From Meghimatium bilineatum (Eukaryota; Mollusca; Gastropoda; Stylommatophora; Philomycidae), in assembly GCA_034231615.1 (NCBI GenBank), contig CM067309.1, positions 41,484,181-41,548,180 on the forward strand: a stretch of DNA of 64,000 nucleotides. Reading direction: 5' to 3'. The notes beneath the pieces are model-generated. The model searched no databases, was not told the DNA's origin, and worked only from the letters and a program-made list of their open reading frames with translations. A program made the position numbers and the translations under genes. Of this stretch, positions 41,480 through 51,429 are shown in pieces. Numbering within the stretch: the stretch's first letter is position 1; each line of letters opens with the position of its first letter.

Positions 41480-41625
41480 TTACTTTTAATTGGTCACTCA
41501 CCATGAGTAGACATTGGAACGTCAACCAATGAAAACAACTCATCAGTGGTTCAACCAATGAAAACCACACATCAGTGGTTGGTATGAGTCAAGATGAGTG
41601 ACCACGAGAGATAACTCACCAGTGA
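41480..41625. repeat. Imperfect inverted repeat with internal duplication
   Basis: GGTCACTCACCATGAGTAG on the left is answered by GATGAGTGACC on the right. Inside, CAACCAATGAAAACAACTCA TCAGTGGTT is duplicated once. It resembles a MITE, without a defined target duplication. Confidence 0.5.
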
Positions 41626-41754
41626 CATAAGACAACTCGAGGCTGGGAGTGTGAGGGCTGGGGCCTCTAAAACAAGGTCAGACATAACATGAAGAGCGGA
41701 CAAGAGAGGATGTGAGGACGTGTTTAGTAAGAGATGACAATGAGTAAGAATCAT

Positions 41755-41771
41755 ATGGGGGGGGGGGGGGC
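41755..41771. repeat. Poly-G run (~15)
   Basis: A homopolymer G tract; similar C tracts occur at 11313, 18955, 19598, 20978, 53028, 54088, 54850 and 58432. Confidence 0.9.
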
Positions 41772-41936
41772 TATCACTTGGTTCAGTGCAAGTTCCAGTT
41801 CGTATCTTTGCTGGAGTCGTCCAGCTGTGATCTACCATCTATGCCATGACTTAACGTCTTCCTCTTACCGTCGTCACCCCTATGTGCCTTCTTATGTTCA
41901 GTTCAATTTAATGTGTGGTTTGTCTACTGTCTTCTC

Positions 41937-41975
41937 GTTCTGATGAAGGCTTCTTAGTCGAAACTTCATAAGTCG
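41937..41975 (+). other. CTGATGAAGGC...GTCGAAAC motif
   Basis: It has CTGATGA and GAAAC words spaced as in a hammerhead ribozyme, but the intervening AGGCTTCTTAGTC cannot form a closed stem II. It belongs to the recurrent motif family. 41980-42560 has no recognisable gene. Confidence 0.5.
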
Positions 41976-42569
41976 TGTTACTGCCTCTTATTGATAGTAT
42001 ATTTGTTTTTAAACATTTGAACACATATGCCTATTTCCGTTTATCTGGACAAGATAAGCGACGCTGTAATTGTTTGTTTTGTTTGTTAAATAAGGGATTA
42101 AATTCTCTATTTGTCGTAGAAGGTAACATTCAACCTAAGACATAGTTATATTTGGCAGTGTTGACTTGAATCTTTGTGCGACCTTATGACAGGGACAAAA
42201 TTAGATTATACTAAGTGAGGTTGTGCGTCACCAGTCCACAGGACCTACAGTTAAGGACAGATGTAATAGAACACATTGTATCAATATACAACGGATTCAA
42301 ACATGACTAGAGTTACCACATAATGTGCTCGCCTACGCCAGTTAGTACTACAGGTGAAGCCAGTTAAATGCAACACACACGCGATGTGTGTTCTGTAATA
42401 GATATTTTATCGAAAGATATGCACACATAGGAGGTCATAACGGAAGGTCAGGACTGACGCACGAACAAGTTAAGGAGAAAAACTATAAATCGATTCCAGG
42501 ATACGGAGACATACAGACGCCAGCGATGAGAGTGTTGCCAATGTGGCTATTTCATGGTCAAATTTAACA

Positions 42570-42890
42570 AATTTAGCTTGTTTTTTCTTTTCCTACTTTC
42601 GCTCACTTAATATGACCTTGTAATTTGTCTCCACAATAACCTTCACCGTCTGTTACAGTAGGTCCATAGAAATGCTTTAATTCTAATGTCGTTTCTATGT
42701 GTCACAAAGCTTTTCTCAACATCTCAAACACAGGACATTCTGGAGGTATATATTCTAGTCTGTGTCCACATGTACACGTCTGTGTTGTCAATCTTGAATT
42801 GTGTCTACATATGACTGCGGAGTCTGTAGCGTCTCGTTCTGAAGTTAGTTTACATTTCACTGGTAGAGGACTAACTTCATTGTACACAGA
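42570..42890 (-). mobile_element. Decayed LINE 3' end (RNase H LINE lineage)
   Basis: The minus strand reads YRLRSHM-stop-TQFKIDNTD, matching NRLRSHMYTKFKIGNTAMCT of the intact LINE. Further on the frame changes to give LKHFYGPTVTDGE. It ends ATTAAGTGAGCGAAAGTAGG AAAAG, matching CAAGTGAACGAAA(GAA)n. Several stops show it is old. Confidence 0.65.
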
Positions 42891-42989
42891 TGTACTACAT
42901 ATGTGACTCCGTCCCTCTCAACTAAGCAGCACGACTGATGACGAGAGTACCTTTCACAGCACGTAACTATGACTTCAAGCTATAATCAT

Positions 42990-43232
42990 TAGGGATATCC
43001 CAAAGAAATCCCAAGTAGGCATCGAACCAGTGACATATTGAGCACAATCAAACAGATTAACCACAACACCAAGGAGATCCAACAGGTGCTCATAACATGT
43101 ATCCATGTTGCCTCAAGCGGCAATTGTACGGATCTCAAAAATGTGTTTGAAACAAGATGTTATAATACGGTTTCGAACCCACAACCTCATAAACACATGA
43201 CCTAACCATTCTGACACGGAGATTCATATCTT
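42990..43232 (-). other. Two tRNA-like SINE heads
   Basis: On the minus strand 43000-43080 has GGTGTTGTGGTTAATCTG and CACTGGTTCGATGCC; 43150-43230 has CGTGTCAGAATGGTTAGGTC and GTGGGTTCGAAACCG. Both have A- and B-box-like words at tRNA spacing, no acceptor stem. Confidence 0.5.
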
Positions 43233-43234
43233 TT

Positions 43235-43960
43235 TTTTCTACCCATCATATTCTATTGTAATTTTAAGTTAAATATTGAAAGTATGTTGGTAGATGTATT
43301 TGTTTTGTAGATTTTCATCATTTCACAATTTTTCAATCTTCTCATATCACTTATCATATCACTTATCATATCACTTCTCATATAACTGCTCATTAAAATA
43401 TGTTTTGACTATTATTACGGTATTTCCGCCAAGTGGATAGTGAACTTGCTTATTTAAAAAAAATTAAATTTTTTTATAAATTCAGGAGAACGCTAAAGGT
43501 CTGGCCACGCTAGCAAATGATGTTGTGGAGATATATAAAACACCAGTGTCGGGAAACATCAGGATGCCAGGGCTGAAGTAACACAATTAAAATAACAAAA
43601 TAGATGGAAACGTATCAGTGTTAACGAAATTATAAATCAAACATACTATCAAAAATGTTGTTGATCGAATAGTTTATTTAATAATTGTAAAAATACACCA
43701 GAAATTATACTTCCTAGATGCAGTAATTATAATTTGTATTTTGTGCTTCACTGAATTGAAACACAGATTTTATTACATTATTTTGTTTCCTGTCTTAATT
43801 TTTGGTTATAATTTAGAATGTGTCCAATTTTATGTTAATATTTTACGTGAAATTTACCCACAATTCTATCGATATGGCAACCCTGAAGACAGATAAAGTG
43901 AGGCAGGCACAGGATAGTTGACAGTTCATATAACAATAAACAGGATAATAACGAAATTGC
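43235..43960. other. AT-rich stretch without recognisable gene
   Basis: A small TCATATCACTTATCATATCA repeat lies at 43338-43385. Nothing else is recognisable. Confidence 0.35.
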
Positions 43961-43964
43961 TATA

Positions 43965-44480
43965 AAAAGGAGATGGACAATTATGACGGGAGAAAGTGAC
44001 AGGGAGATGGACAGACAATTATGACGGGAGAAAGTGACAGGGAGATGGACAGACAATTATGACGGAGCGCCCTGATTTAACCAATATGGATATGTCCTAG
44101 GTTGAAAGAGCGTGCCTCGACCAAATGAGGCGAAACCATCACTAAACAAACACATTATGACGGAAGAAAGTGTCAGGGAGAGAAAGAGATAATAAGACGG
44201 AAGAATGTGACGGACAGACAGACAATTAGGAAGAAAGAAAGTGACGGACAGACAATTAGGACGGAAGAAAGTGACAGAGAAATGGGTAGGTAATTAAGAC
44301 GGAAAAAAATTACGGACATATAGACAATTAAAATAGAATAAAATAAAAGAGATTGACATACACAAGTGAAGACAGGAAGATGGGAATAATAGTAAGACGG
44401 AGGAAATTGACAAACAGATGGGCATACAATAAAAACATAAAAGTGACAAGGATATAAGACGCAGATGAAGAGAGAAGAAG
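43965..44480. repeat. Diverged tandem repeat, same unit family as 40850-41165
   Basis: GACAATTATGACGGGAGAAA, GTGACAGGGAGATGGACA and variants recur over 500 bp, with an unrelated 110-bp block (about 44070-44150) inside. Copies decay towards the right. Confidence 0.8.
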
Positions 44481-44739
44481 GGTGAATTTGATAAAGATGT
44501 CAACAAAAGATGATGAAAGTTATCAGTACTTTTGTGAACCGACGACGGAACACACCAATCATCACCACATGAGTTTGTCTCATAACAAACGGGTATGTTT
44601 GCTGATAGTTCCCGTATCTCGCTAATTTTATATATTCCTCATTCTATCTTTCAATCGTTTTTCTTTATACTCCTATCAAGTCTATACCACTCGAATTTCG
44701 TAGTAACAGCCGCATAAATAGAGAATCTAAAATATCTAA

Positions 44740-45344
44740 AATCTAGGAAGCAAATTAACACTCGACGGCGATGTCATGGCAGAAATTATAACTCGCATTG
44801 CATTAGCATCAAGTGCCTTTAAATTAATAAAATAAATATCTGGAGGTCAAAGTCAATCTGCACACGCACGAAAATGCGCTTATTTAATTCCTGCGTTATT
44901 CCGGTGCTATCATATTGATGTGAGAGCTGGAAAATTTCTTTTATCTTCAGAAAAGAAACTATTGTTTCGAAAAGAAATGCCTTCGTAGGATAACTAAAAC
45001 CCGCTGAAGAGAATTCAAATTGAAGGAAAAAATCTGAGAAGAGACACATAAAATCTACATCACAGATGTTATTAGAAAACGCTGTTGGTCCTACATAGGA
45101 CATGTCCTACGCTCAGACAAAAACAGAATATACCACCAATCTCTTGCATGGATACCAACAGGCAGAAGAGTCAGGGGTAGACCAAAGGAAACACCCAGAA
45201 GAACAACATTTAAAGAAATTAAAACATACAATATTCATACTATTCAAGAACTGTCCAGAATCACTTTGAACGGACAAAATTGGAGAGATCTGACCTCTGC
45301 GCTAACTTCAGCAATTAAGAAATTGAATGAAAATGAATGACTTT
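44740..45344 (+). mobile_element. 5'-truncated LINE (family C), decayed
   Basis: Frames give INIWRSKSICTRTKMRLFNS, CVIPVLSY-stop, HIKSTSQML, LENAVGPT and AQTKTEYTTNLLHGYQQAEE, which align with the family C copies at 17945-18690 and 3355-3746. The end CAATTAAGAAATTGAATGAA AATGAATG carries the ATGA-type tail. Frameshifts and stops make it non-coding. Confidence 0.75.
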
Positions 45345-45478
45345 CTAGCTACTCTCCGCTGTAGAGCTGCTGCATTTCTCCCCTTGTCACACGATGCTAC
45401 AACTTTTATATTGTTACTGTGGAGCCTCATGTAGCTGCTCTACTGTGTGCTAGTTCTTCCTTTTATCTCCAGACTCAA

Positions 45479-45998
45479 CCCTGATAACAGTCAGAAATTT
45501 GAAGGGGAAAACTCCGGACTGAGACCTGATAACAGTCAGAAATTTGAAGGGGAAAACTCCGGACTGAGACCTGATAACAGTCAGAAATTTGAAGGGGAAA
45601 ACTCCGGACTGAGACCTGATAACAGTCATAAATTTGAAGGGGAAAACTCCGGACTGAGACCTGATAACAGTAATAAATTTGAAGGGGAAAACTCCGGACT
45701 GAGACCTGATAACAGTCAGAAATTTGAAGGGGAAAACTCCGGACTGAGACCTGATAACAGTCATAAATTTGAAGGGGAAAACTCCGGACTGAGACCTGAT
45801 AACAGTCATAAATTTGAAGGGGAAAACTCCGGACTGAGACCTGATAACAGTCACAAATTTGAAGGGGAAAACTCCGGACTGAGACCTGATAACAGTCAGA
45901 AATTTGAAGGGGAAAACTCCGGACTGAGACCTGATAACAGTCAGAAATTTGAAGGGGAAAACTCCGGACTGAGACCTGATAACAGACAGGATTTTGTG
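45479..45998. repeat. Minisatellite, 45-bp unit x 11.5
   Basis: The unit contains CTGATAACAGTCAGAAATTT, GAAGGGGAAAACTCCGGACT and GAGAC. Variation is confined to CAGAAA/CATAAA/AATAAA/CACAAA. Since 45 is divisible by 3 and few stops occur, three different frames (one plus, two minus) stay open for ~195 codons. Plus-strand unit: RPDNSQKFEGENSGL. I take this as fortuitous. Confidence 0.95.
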
Positions 45999-46069
45999 GG
46001 GGAAGTACAGCGCAGAAAAAAAGGTGAATTGTAAAGTCAATCATGAAGACAAACATCCAGTAATGCCTC

Positions 46070-46338
46070 TTCCTCTTTTGTGTTCGTTCTCACACTCCTA
46101 CAGGTATGCAGGATGTAGTCCAGAGTACGTTGTGTTATGGTTTACAGCTTTGCTCCGACATCTGCACCATTCGACCTGACACATCCGACTTCAGCATGAC
46201 TTCTGGATCACGTTGACCCTATTTGGGGTTGGATAGCCAGCTCCACACCAAAACCTCCTTAGTCGAATCTTCAACATGCATGAAGGGTAAACAGCGCCCC
46301 TATTCTTTGCACCCCTTTCAGGCCCGGCAACACAGGGG
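46070..46338 (-). mobile_element. S element, full-length subfamily A
   Basis: TTTTGTGTTCGTTCTCACAC, CAGGATGTAGTCCAGAGTAC, GTTATGGTTTACAGCTTTGC, ACACATCCGACTTCAGCATG, CGTTGACCCTATTTGGGG, AACCTCCTTAGTCGAATCTT and CTATTCTTTGCACCCCTTTC follow the complete family order. It directly follows the 45-bp array. Confidence 0.85.
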
Positions 46339-46479
46339 TAAAATGCTACTATTGAAACGAATTCCTGAAACAGAAGTCAGAATTCTTTCTGCAAGCCCCG
46401 TGTCTAGACTAGTTTAGGGCTACAGAAACCTGACCAATCAGTATAATCCCCGTCATCGCTTGGAGAAAATACCCAGAGA

Positions 46480-46545
46480 GAGAGAGAGAGAGAGGAGAGA
46501 GAGGAGAGATAGGGAGAAAGAAAGAAAGTAACAGAGAGGGAGAGG
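46480..46545. repeat. (GA)n-rich microsatellite
   Basis: Imperfect GA repeats with GGAGAGAG and AAGAAAG interruptions. 46546-46940 has only short ORFs and (GT)n (46744-46757). Confidence 0.9.
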
Positions 46546-46944
46546 GCAACCGGAACATGTGACCGGCTGCAGGACTACTAAGCTGTCATCAGTGAATGCC
46601 TTTCTCTCCTTCAAAGTTGGGTGTGGGGGGAGAGGAGAAGAATCTCCACCGAACATTGAATTATAGTGTGGATTTTCTCCTACGCCACACACCAACAGTA
46701 CAGATAGTCCAACCATTCTTTGTCTGTCTAGCTATCATTCATTTGTGTGTGTGTGTTTCTATACAACATTCATATTTATATTACATGTGTGAGTGGGTGT
46801 TTTTGTACAGAGGCAAATTATTTTTTGACTAGTTATAGACAGATATACAATGTGATATATGAACAAGACAGACTTGACAGACCCGATAAGATAGATAAGA
46901 AGACAGCCAGCCATACAAGACATCGACAGATATAATAATATTAA

Positions 46945-47130
46945 TCAATCAATCAAGTGCCATGCCATTGGCGTAGGCGGTCATGTTTCTCCACAACTCT
47001 CTGTCTCTTGTGTTGTCAATAACCTCTTGTTGGTGAACTTCTACCATGCCACAATACTAGTTCATCTAGCAACTTTTCTCTTTGTCGTCCCCTATATCTT
47101 TTCCCCTTGATTTTCCCAGAGGTTTTTTAA
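46945..47130 (-). mobile_element. LINE 3' end (family E)
   Basis: The plus strand begins AATCAATCAATCAAGTGCCA, i.e. the element ends TGGCACTTGATTGATTGATT on the minus strand. The body GAGACAGAGAGTTGTGGAGA and AGGGGACGACAAAGAGAAA aligns with the copy at 53150-53800 (NTRDRESWRNMI...RRDRGRQRENLL). Confidence 0.7.
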
Positions 47131-47147
47131 TAATATAGGTACTCCAA

Positions 47148-47163
47148 ACACACACACACACAC

Positions 47164-47222
<59 letters not shown>
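47148..47222. repeat. (CA)n(TA)n compound microsatellite
   Basis: About seven CA units pass directly into about 30 TA units. Confidence 0.95.
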
Positions 47223-47227
<5 letters not shown>

Positions 47228-47317
47228 CTCACCAGTTGTGTAATCGAAGGAACACTCGAAAACATTATGTTTGCGTTTGCTGTCTGAAGGCATGGTTGTG
47301 TTAAGGGGGCATTTAAG

Positions 47318-47470
47318 GATTCATTCATTTATTCATTTTCCTTTTGCGGTGAAGTTAGCGCATAGGGCAGAGGTCTGTTCAAAGCTATTCTGTACAGTTC
47401 TTGAATAGTATGAATATTGGTTGTTTTACTTTCTCTAAGTATTGTTCTTCTGAGCGTTTCATTTAAGGAT
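47318..47470 (-). mobile_element. LINE 3' end (family C)
   Basis: Reverse-strand GAATGAATAAATGAATG-type tail, then plus-strand GAAGTTAGCGCATAGGGCAG, TGTACAGTTCTTGAATAGTA and TTGTTCTTCTGAGCGTTTC match the 3' end at 17945-18130. Confidence 0.75.
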
Positions 47471-47521
47471 ACATGTGTAGAAAAGGTAGATAAAATTAAG
47501 TAGTGTTGCCAATGTGTTGAC

Positions 47522-47786
47522 TGGGCCCTGAGAAGAGCAACGAATAGCAACACTGTTTATCTTTCATGCATGTCGTAAGAGACGGCTAGGGAGAGTATAT
47601 GGTAGAGTTGGCTGCATTGTCCGATATAGGATCAAAATGACCCAAAATCGTGCTGAAAACGGATGTGTCAAGCAGATATCGCAGCAATGATGTAAACCAT
47701 AATACAACGCATTCCGTTCTCCGGACTACATTCTGATAATCTGCAGGAGTTTGAGAACGAATGCAGAAAAAGAAGGAGATTAAAGT
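47522..47786 (+). mobile_element. S element, full-length
   Basis: GGGCCCTGAGAAGAGCAACG, TTTCATGCATGTCGTAAGAG, GTGCTGAAAACGGATGTGTC, GATATCGCAGCAATGATGTA and CTGCAGGAGTTTGAGAACGA, then GCAGAAAAAGAAGG. It lacks the AGGCCGAAAGGCGC half of the core (12-bp deletion). Confidence 0.85.
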
Positions 47787-47794
47787 AAACGGGC

Positions 47795-48325
47795 GCGTAG
47801 ATAGACAAGACACACAGACTAGTGGTCATGGGTTCATTCCTCAGTTTCCCGGGGCCCGAATGGGAGCAAAGAATAGCAACACTGTTACCTTCCACGCATG
47901 TCGTAAAAGGCGACTAAGGAGGTTATGGGATGGAGTTGGCTGTCCCATCCCATATAGGGCAAGTGACCCAAAGCCATGCTGAAGTCGGATGTGTCAGGCC
48001 GAAAGGCGCAGATATCGCAGCAATGCTGTAAACCATGACACACCGCATTCCTTTCTCTGGACTACATCCTGCTAATCTGCAGGAGTGTGAGAATGAACGC
48101 ATAAGAAGAAGAAGATTCCTCAGTTAAGGTGGAAATATTTTTCAGATCACAATGGTCTCACGTGTCGACCCAGCCTTAAATGGGTACCGGATTAATCCGG
48201 GAAGTAAAGACTGCGAGGGAAAGGAGATGGCTACCGCCCTCATTTGCAGAGTCACTGAAATGTGAGATTGCTGACATCTTACACCCCTTCGGCATTAATA
48301 AATAATATTGGTTACTTTACTGTTT
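47795..48325 (+). mobile_element. tRNA-derived SINE (T2), split by an S element
   Basis: The head part (CATGGGTTCATTCCTCAGTT, 47795-47846) and the body (AAGGTGGAAATATTTTTCAG, CGACCCAGCCTTAAATGGGT, ACCGGATTAATCCGGGAAGT, GAGATGGCTACCGCCCTCAT, 48126-48325) are separated by 47847-48114. Joining them gives the standard T2 order. Confidence 0.85.
47847..48114 (+). mobile_element. S element, reference copy with perfect 11-bp TSD
   Basis: ATTCCTCAGTT at 47836-47846 and 48115-48125 flanks a 268-bp element that starts TCCCGGGGCCCGAATGGGAG and ends GAATGAACGCATAAGAAGAA GAAG. No ORF exists. An 11-bp TSD and a simple (GAA)n 3' end are signs of target-primed reverse transcription. The block CATGCTGAAGTCGGATGTGT and CAGGCCGAAAGGCGCAGATA resembles the LINE leader at about 62733-62775. 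Confidence 0.9.
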
Positions 48326-48469
48326 ACTTAACCTAATCTAACATACCTATCCGTCTGTCTGACTTGTCTTGTGTTGTTTGTCTGTAATCGAATCTAACAT
48401 TTCTGTATGTTTGTCTGTCTGTAGGATATGCCTATCTGTCCGCTAGCCTATCAAATTGTATCTGACACT

Positions 48470-48515
48470 CATATGCGTAGCCAGTTCGCTAACCACTGCG
48501 CTACGCGGCCCCTGG
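48470..48515 (-). other. Isolated T2 tRNA-like head
   Basis: Reverse strand GTAGCGCAGTGGTTAGCGAA is the T2 head without its body; a tetranucleotide array follows. Confidence 0.6.
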
Positions 48516-48519
48516 AGTA

Positions 48520-48748
48520 GGTTACAGACAGACAGATAGGGACAGACAGATAGATAGGGACAGACAGACAGAAAGGGACAGACAGACAGAAAGGGACAGA
48601 CAGACAGATAGATAGGGACAGACAGATATATAGGGACAGACAGACAGATAGATATGGACAGACAGACAGACGGACGGACGGACGGACGGTCGGACGGACG
48701 GACGGACGGACGGACGGACGGACGGACGGACGGACGGACGGACGGACG

Positions 48749-48802
<54 letters not shown>

Positions 48803-48807
48803 TAGAG

Positions 48808-48865
<58 letters not shown>

Positions 48866-48940
48866 ATAGATAGGGACAGACGGATAGATGGGGACAGACA
48901 GACAGATAGGGACAGACAGACATGTCAACAAATATGATTG
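48520..48940. repeat. (CAGA)n/(CGGA)n/(GATA)n compound tetranucleotide array
   Basis: Blocks of CAGA, GGAC, GACA and GATA tetranucleotides run for about 420 bp. They give Cys-Leu-Ser-Val and Arg-Pro-Ser-Val frames on the minus strand that are not genes. Confidence 0.95.
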
Positions 48941-49247
48941 TACGGATAGACACACAAACACAAAACTGTAGATGCACTAGCAGACAGAGAGACCGAGAAA
49001 ACACTGAGTCACACTGAGAGTCGATTTCAACCCAGACGCATTGGGTGACTCAATGAATACACAGAGACAGACACACGAACTTCAAGTCATGGCTATCAAT
49101 TCTATGACGTGTCGATAGACACAATGTGTCACACAGTCATGGCTGGCCTGCTCTTGTTAACAGTTCGTCGCAATAAGTTTTCTGAAAGCTGGTCATAAAA
49201 TAGCCATGTGATAAAATCATATTGGATAAATACTGCGCCACTTCAGA

Positions 49248-49437
49248 CATTACTTTAGACACAAGATTACCTGTAAGAGAGACTATATTACTTTATACAC
49301 AATAATATTCCCTGTAAGAGAGACTATACTACTTTACACACAATAATATTCCCTGTAAGAGAGACTATACTACTTTACACACAATAACATTCCCTGTAAG
49401 AGAGACTATACTACTTTACACACATACTTCAAACTAT
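49248..49437. repeat. Tandem repeat, ~41-bp unit x 4
   Basis: CTGTAAGAGAGACTATACTA and CTTTACACACAATAATATTC repeat four times with minor changes. Confidence 0.9.
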
Positions 49438-49454
49438 GGGGGATATATATGTCA

Positions 49455-49915
49455 TTACCGAAACAGACGGGCATGATTTTTGTCATTTCGGGAATTCACG
49501 TGGATGACATTTATGTCATTGTCTGGACTGACAAGAATGATATTTATGTCAATGCGGGGAACTAATGTGGATGATATTTACGTCAATGCTCGTACGGACA
49601 AGGATGATATTTATGTCAATGCGGGGAACTAATGTGGATGATATTTACGTCAATGCTCGTACGGACAAGGATGATATTTATGTCAATGCGGGGAACTAAT
49701 GTGGATGATATTTACGTCAATGCTCGTACGGACAAGGATGATATTTATGTCACTGTGGGAACTAACGTGGATGATATTTAAATAATTGCGTGTACAGAGA
49801 AGGATGATATTTATGTCATTATGGGAACTAACGTGAATAATATTTATCTCACTGCGTGGAGTGATATGGGGGATACTGATACCATTATGAGCACCTGTCA
49901 TATATATTCCCAATT
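49455..49915. repeat. Tandem repeat, 33-bp monomer / 66-bp dimer
   Basis: GGATGATATTTATGTCAATG alternates with GGATGATATTTACGTCAATG; the dimer includes CGGGGAACTAATGT and CTCGTACGGACAA. The central copies are nearly identical and the outer ones decayed. 49916-50180 has nothing recognisable. Confidence 0.9.
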
Positions 49916-50204
49916 ATTTTGGGGTCAATAATGGGGATGATATTTCATGTGATTGCAATCTCCATACCAGTTATTGATATATTTGTAAACTATAGAACGG
50001 TGTGTCTTAAAGTGATCTAAACTGAGCCCATTTCTCTATTTTCTCTTGTCAAATCTCTTTTGTCTAGTGTCTGCCTCATTTCCTTTTCTCCCTGTATATC
50101 ACTTGAAGAATAGCTTGACAGAAACCCGTGCCATATACCCTGGAGTTAATACCAACAGGTATAAGATAATACATTTTTAAGATGCTGGACGAAAATGTAT
50201 GCCA

Positions 50205-50290
50205 CGACCTGGAACCGTAACCAGACCTAGTCTGTTGGCTGTTATGGCCGTAACCAGATCCAGTATGGTGGCTGTTATGGTAGCCACCCC
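50205..50290. repeat. Short tandem repeat, ~36-bp x 2-3
   Basis: CGTAACCAGACCTAGTCTGT and TGGCTGTTATGG repeat with variation. Confidence 0.7.
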
Positions 50291-50505
50291 GCAGACAGAC
50301 GACAAACTTGCATAATAAAAATGGTGATTTAATACTTCTTTCCCTTTTCTTGGTTGTTGTTTTTTTTAAGGACAAAAGTGGATAGTATCTGGAAATATCA
50401 ACCCACTTCCACCACCCACTGACGTAATAATGGTAGTCTTGCTAATTACTGATACTTGTAACACTATCTGAGCACGCTCGAGCCGAGATGTCTGTGGTAT
50501 AGAAG

Positions 50506-50714
50506 GCCTTCCAACAGAAATAATTAGGACCCCATTTCTAATTTTTGTATTAATGTTAGACTTCAGCTGATGACTATTTATATTCTTCGAAGCGCCTTGG
50601 CTATTTCTGGCATGCGATCCCAAGTATGTAATTACTAACCAACTGAAAGCCGAACAATAATTTAAAACGTCACGAATGCAGTCCAAATTAATTCTGTTGG
50701 AAGGTCGGTCATGA
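50506..50714. mobile_element. N-type palindromic MITE, reference copy
   Basis: CCTTCCAACAGAAATAATTA at the left and, reversed, CCTTCCAACAGAATTAATTT at the right form inverted ends that extend with mismatches for ~50 bases. The centre has CTTGGCTATTTCTGGCATGC and AAGTATGTAATTACTAACCA. No ORF; 209 bp. The superfamily cannot be named from the ends alone. Confidence 0.75.
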
Positions 50715-50754
50715 TCGAGCTGAGCTATAACCGTCTGACTTACAAGACCTCTGC

Positions 50755-50990
50755 AGAGAATTCAATTAGGACTTCATTCGTTTCTGTTTTCGATTATTGT
50801 CGTGTTTCCATTTGAAACTCTTGATATACCTGGAGTCGCATGCCAAAAATAGCCAAAGCCACTCAAAGTACATGATGATGATGATGTTCGTCCGTCGTGA
50901 TCGACGATGACCAAAAACTCAACCATAATAATAATAAAAATAGTTACCAACAGAGAGGTCTTCTATACCACTGATGGTCATGGCTGTGAA
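50755..50990. mobile_element. N-type MITE, second copy in inverted order
   Basis: GGACTTCATTCGTTTCTGTT, TTCGATTATTGTCGTGTTTC and GGAGTCGCATGCCAAAAATA GCC are the reverse of the corresponding part of the copy at 50506-50714. An insertion with (GAT)n lies near 50872-50900. Together the two copies make a larger imperfect palindrome. Confidence 0.65.
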
Positions 50991-50999
50991 ATAGTCGGG

Positions 51000-51425
51000 G
51001 ACTGAAAAACAAAGTAGAACTATAACAGAAAATGTTTCCAAACATAACTGTGTTATTGCGTAATGGTTCGCTAGGGGACTATTTTGTGTGTCAGAATTAA
51101 CGGTCGCCTGCAGGGAGAAACGTCAGAGAAAAAAAAGATGTGACCTAACTGTGGTTTGAACGAAGATCATATAGATACATAAGGTTATGCTGCAGTTTTA
51201 CAAAAAGAGTCGGCGGTTGTCAAGAAGCGTATCCAGGATTTCCCGTCTTCTTGTACGAGGTATAGCTGGAGAATAATGTATGAGTCGCGTGTATACTAAT
51301 CCTTTCCCCAGCAAAGTCCTGCGCCCTGATCTCTCGTTGAGTCGTTTTCTGCGCTATTCCTTCGCTGGCTACATAATACAACTAATAAGCGGTTGCATCA
51401 TCCAAGGTGAGACGTGATGATGATG
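51000..51425. other. Spacer without recognisable gene
   Basis: No repeat, domain or RNA gene is evident. Confidence 0.35.
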
Positions 51426-51429
51426 AATT

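Noticed and set aside
41937-41975. Hammerhead ribozyme (CTGATGA ... GAAAC)
   Set aside because: The 13 nt between the two core words cannot form a closed stem II (first pair would be A-C) and no flanking stem I/III pairing was found.
46453-46716. ORF with leucine/serine repeats at (GA)n
   Set aside because: Arises from a GA microsatellite.
48443-49004. 160-172-codon ORFs rich in CLSV and RPSV
   Set aside because: Pure translation of CAGA/CGGA/GATA tetranucleotides.
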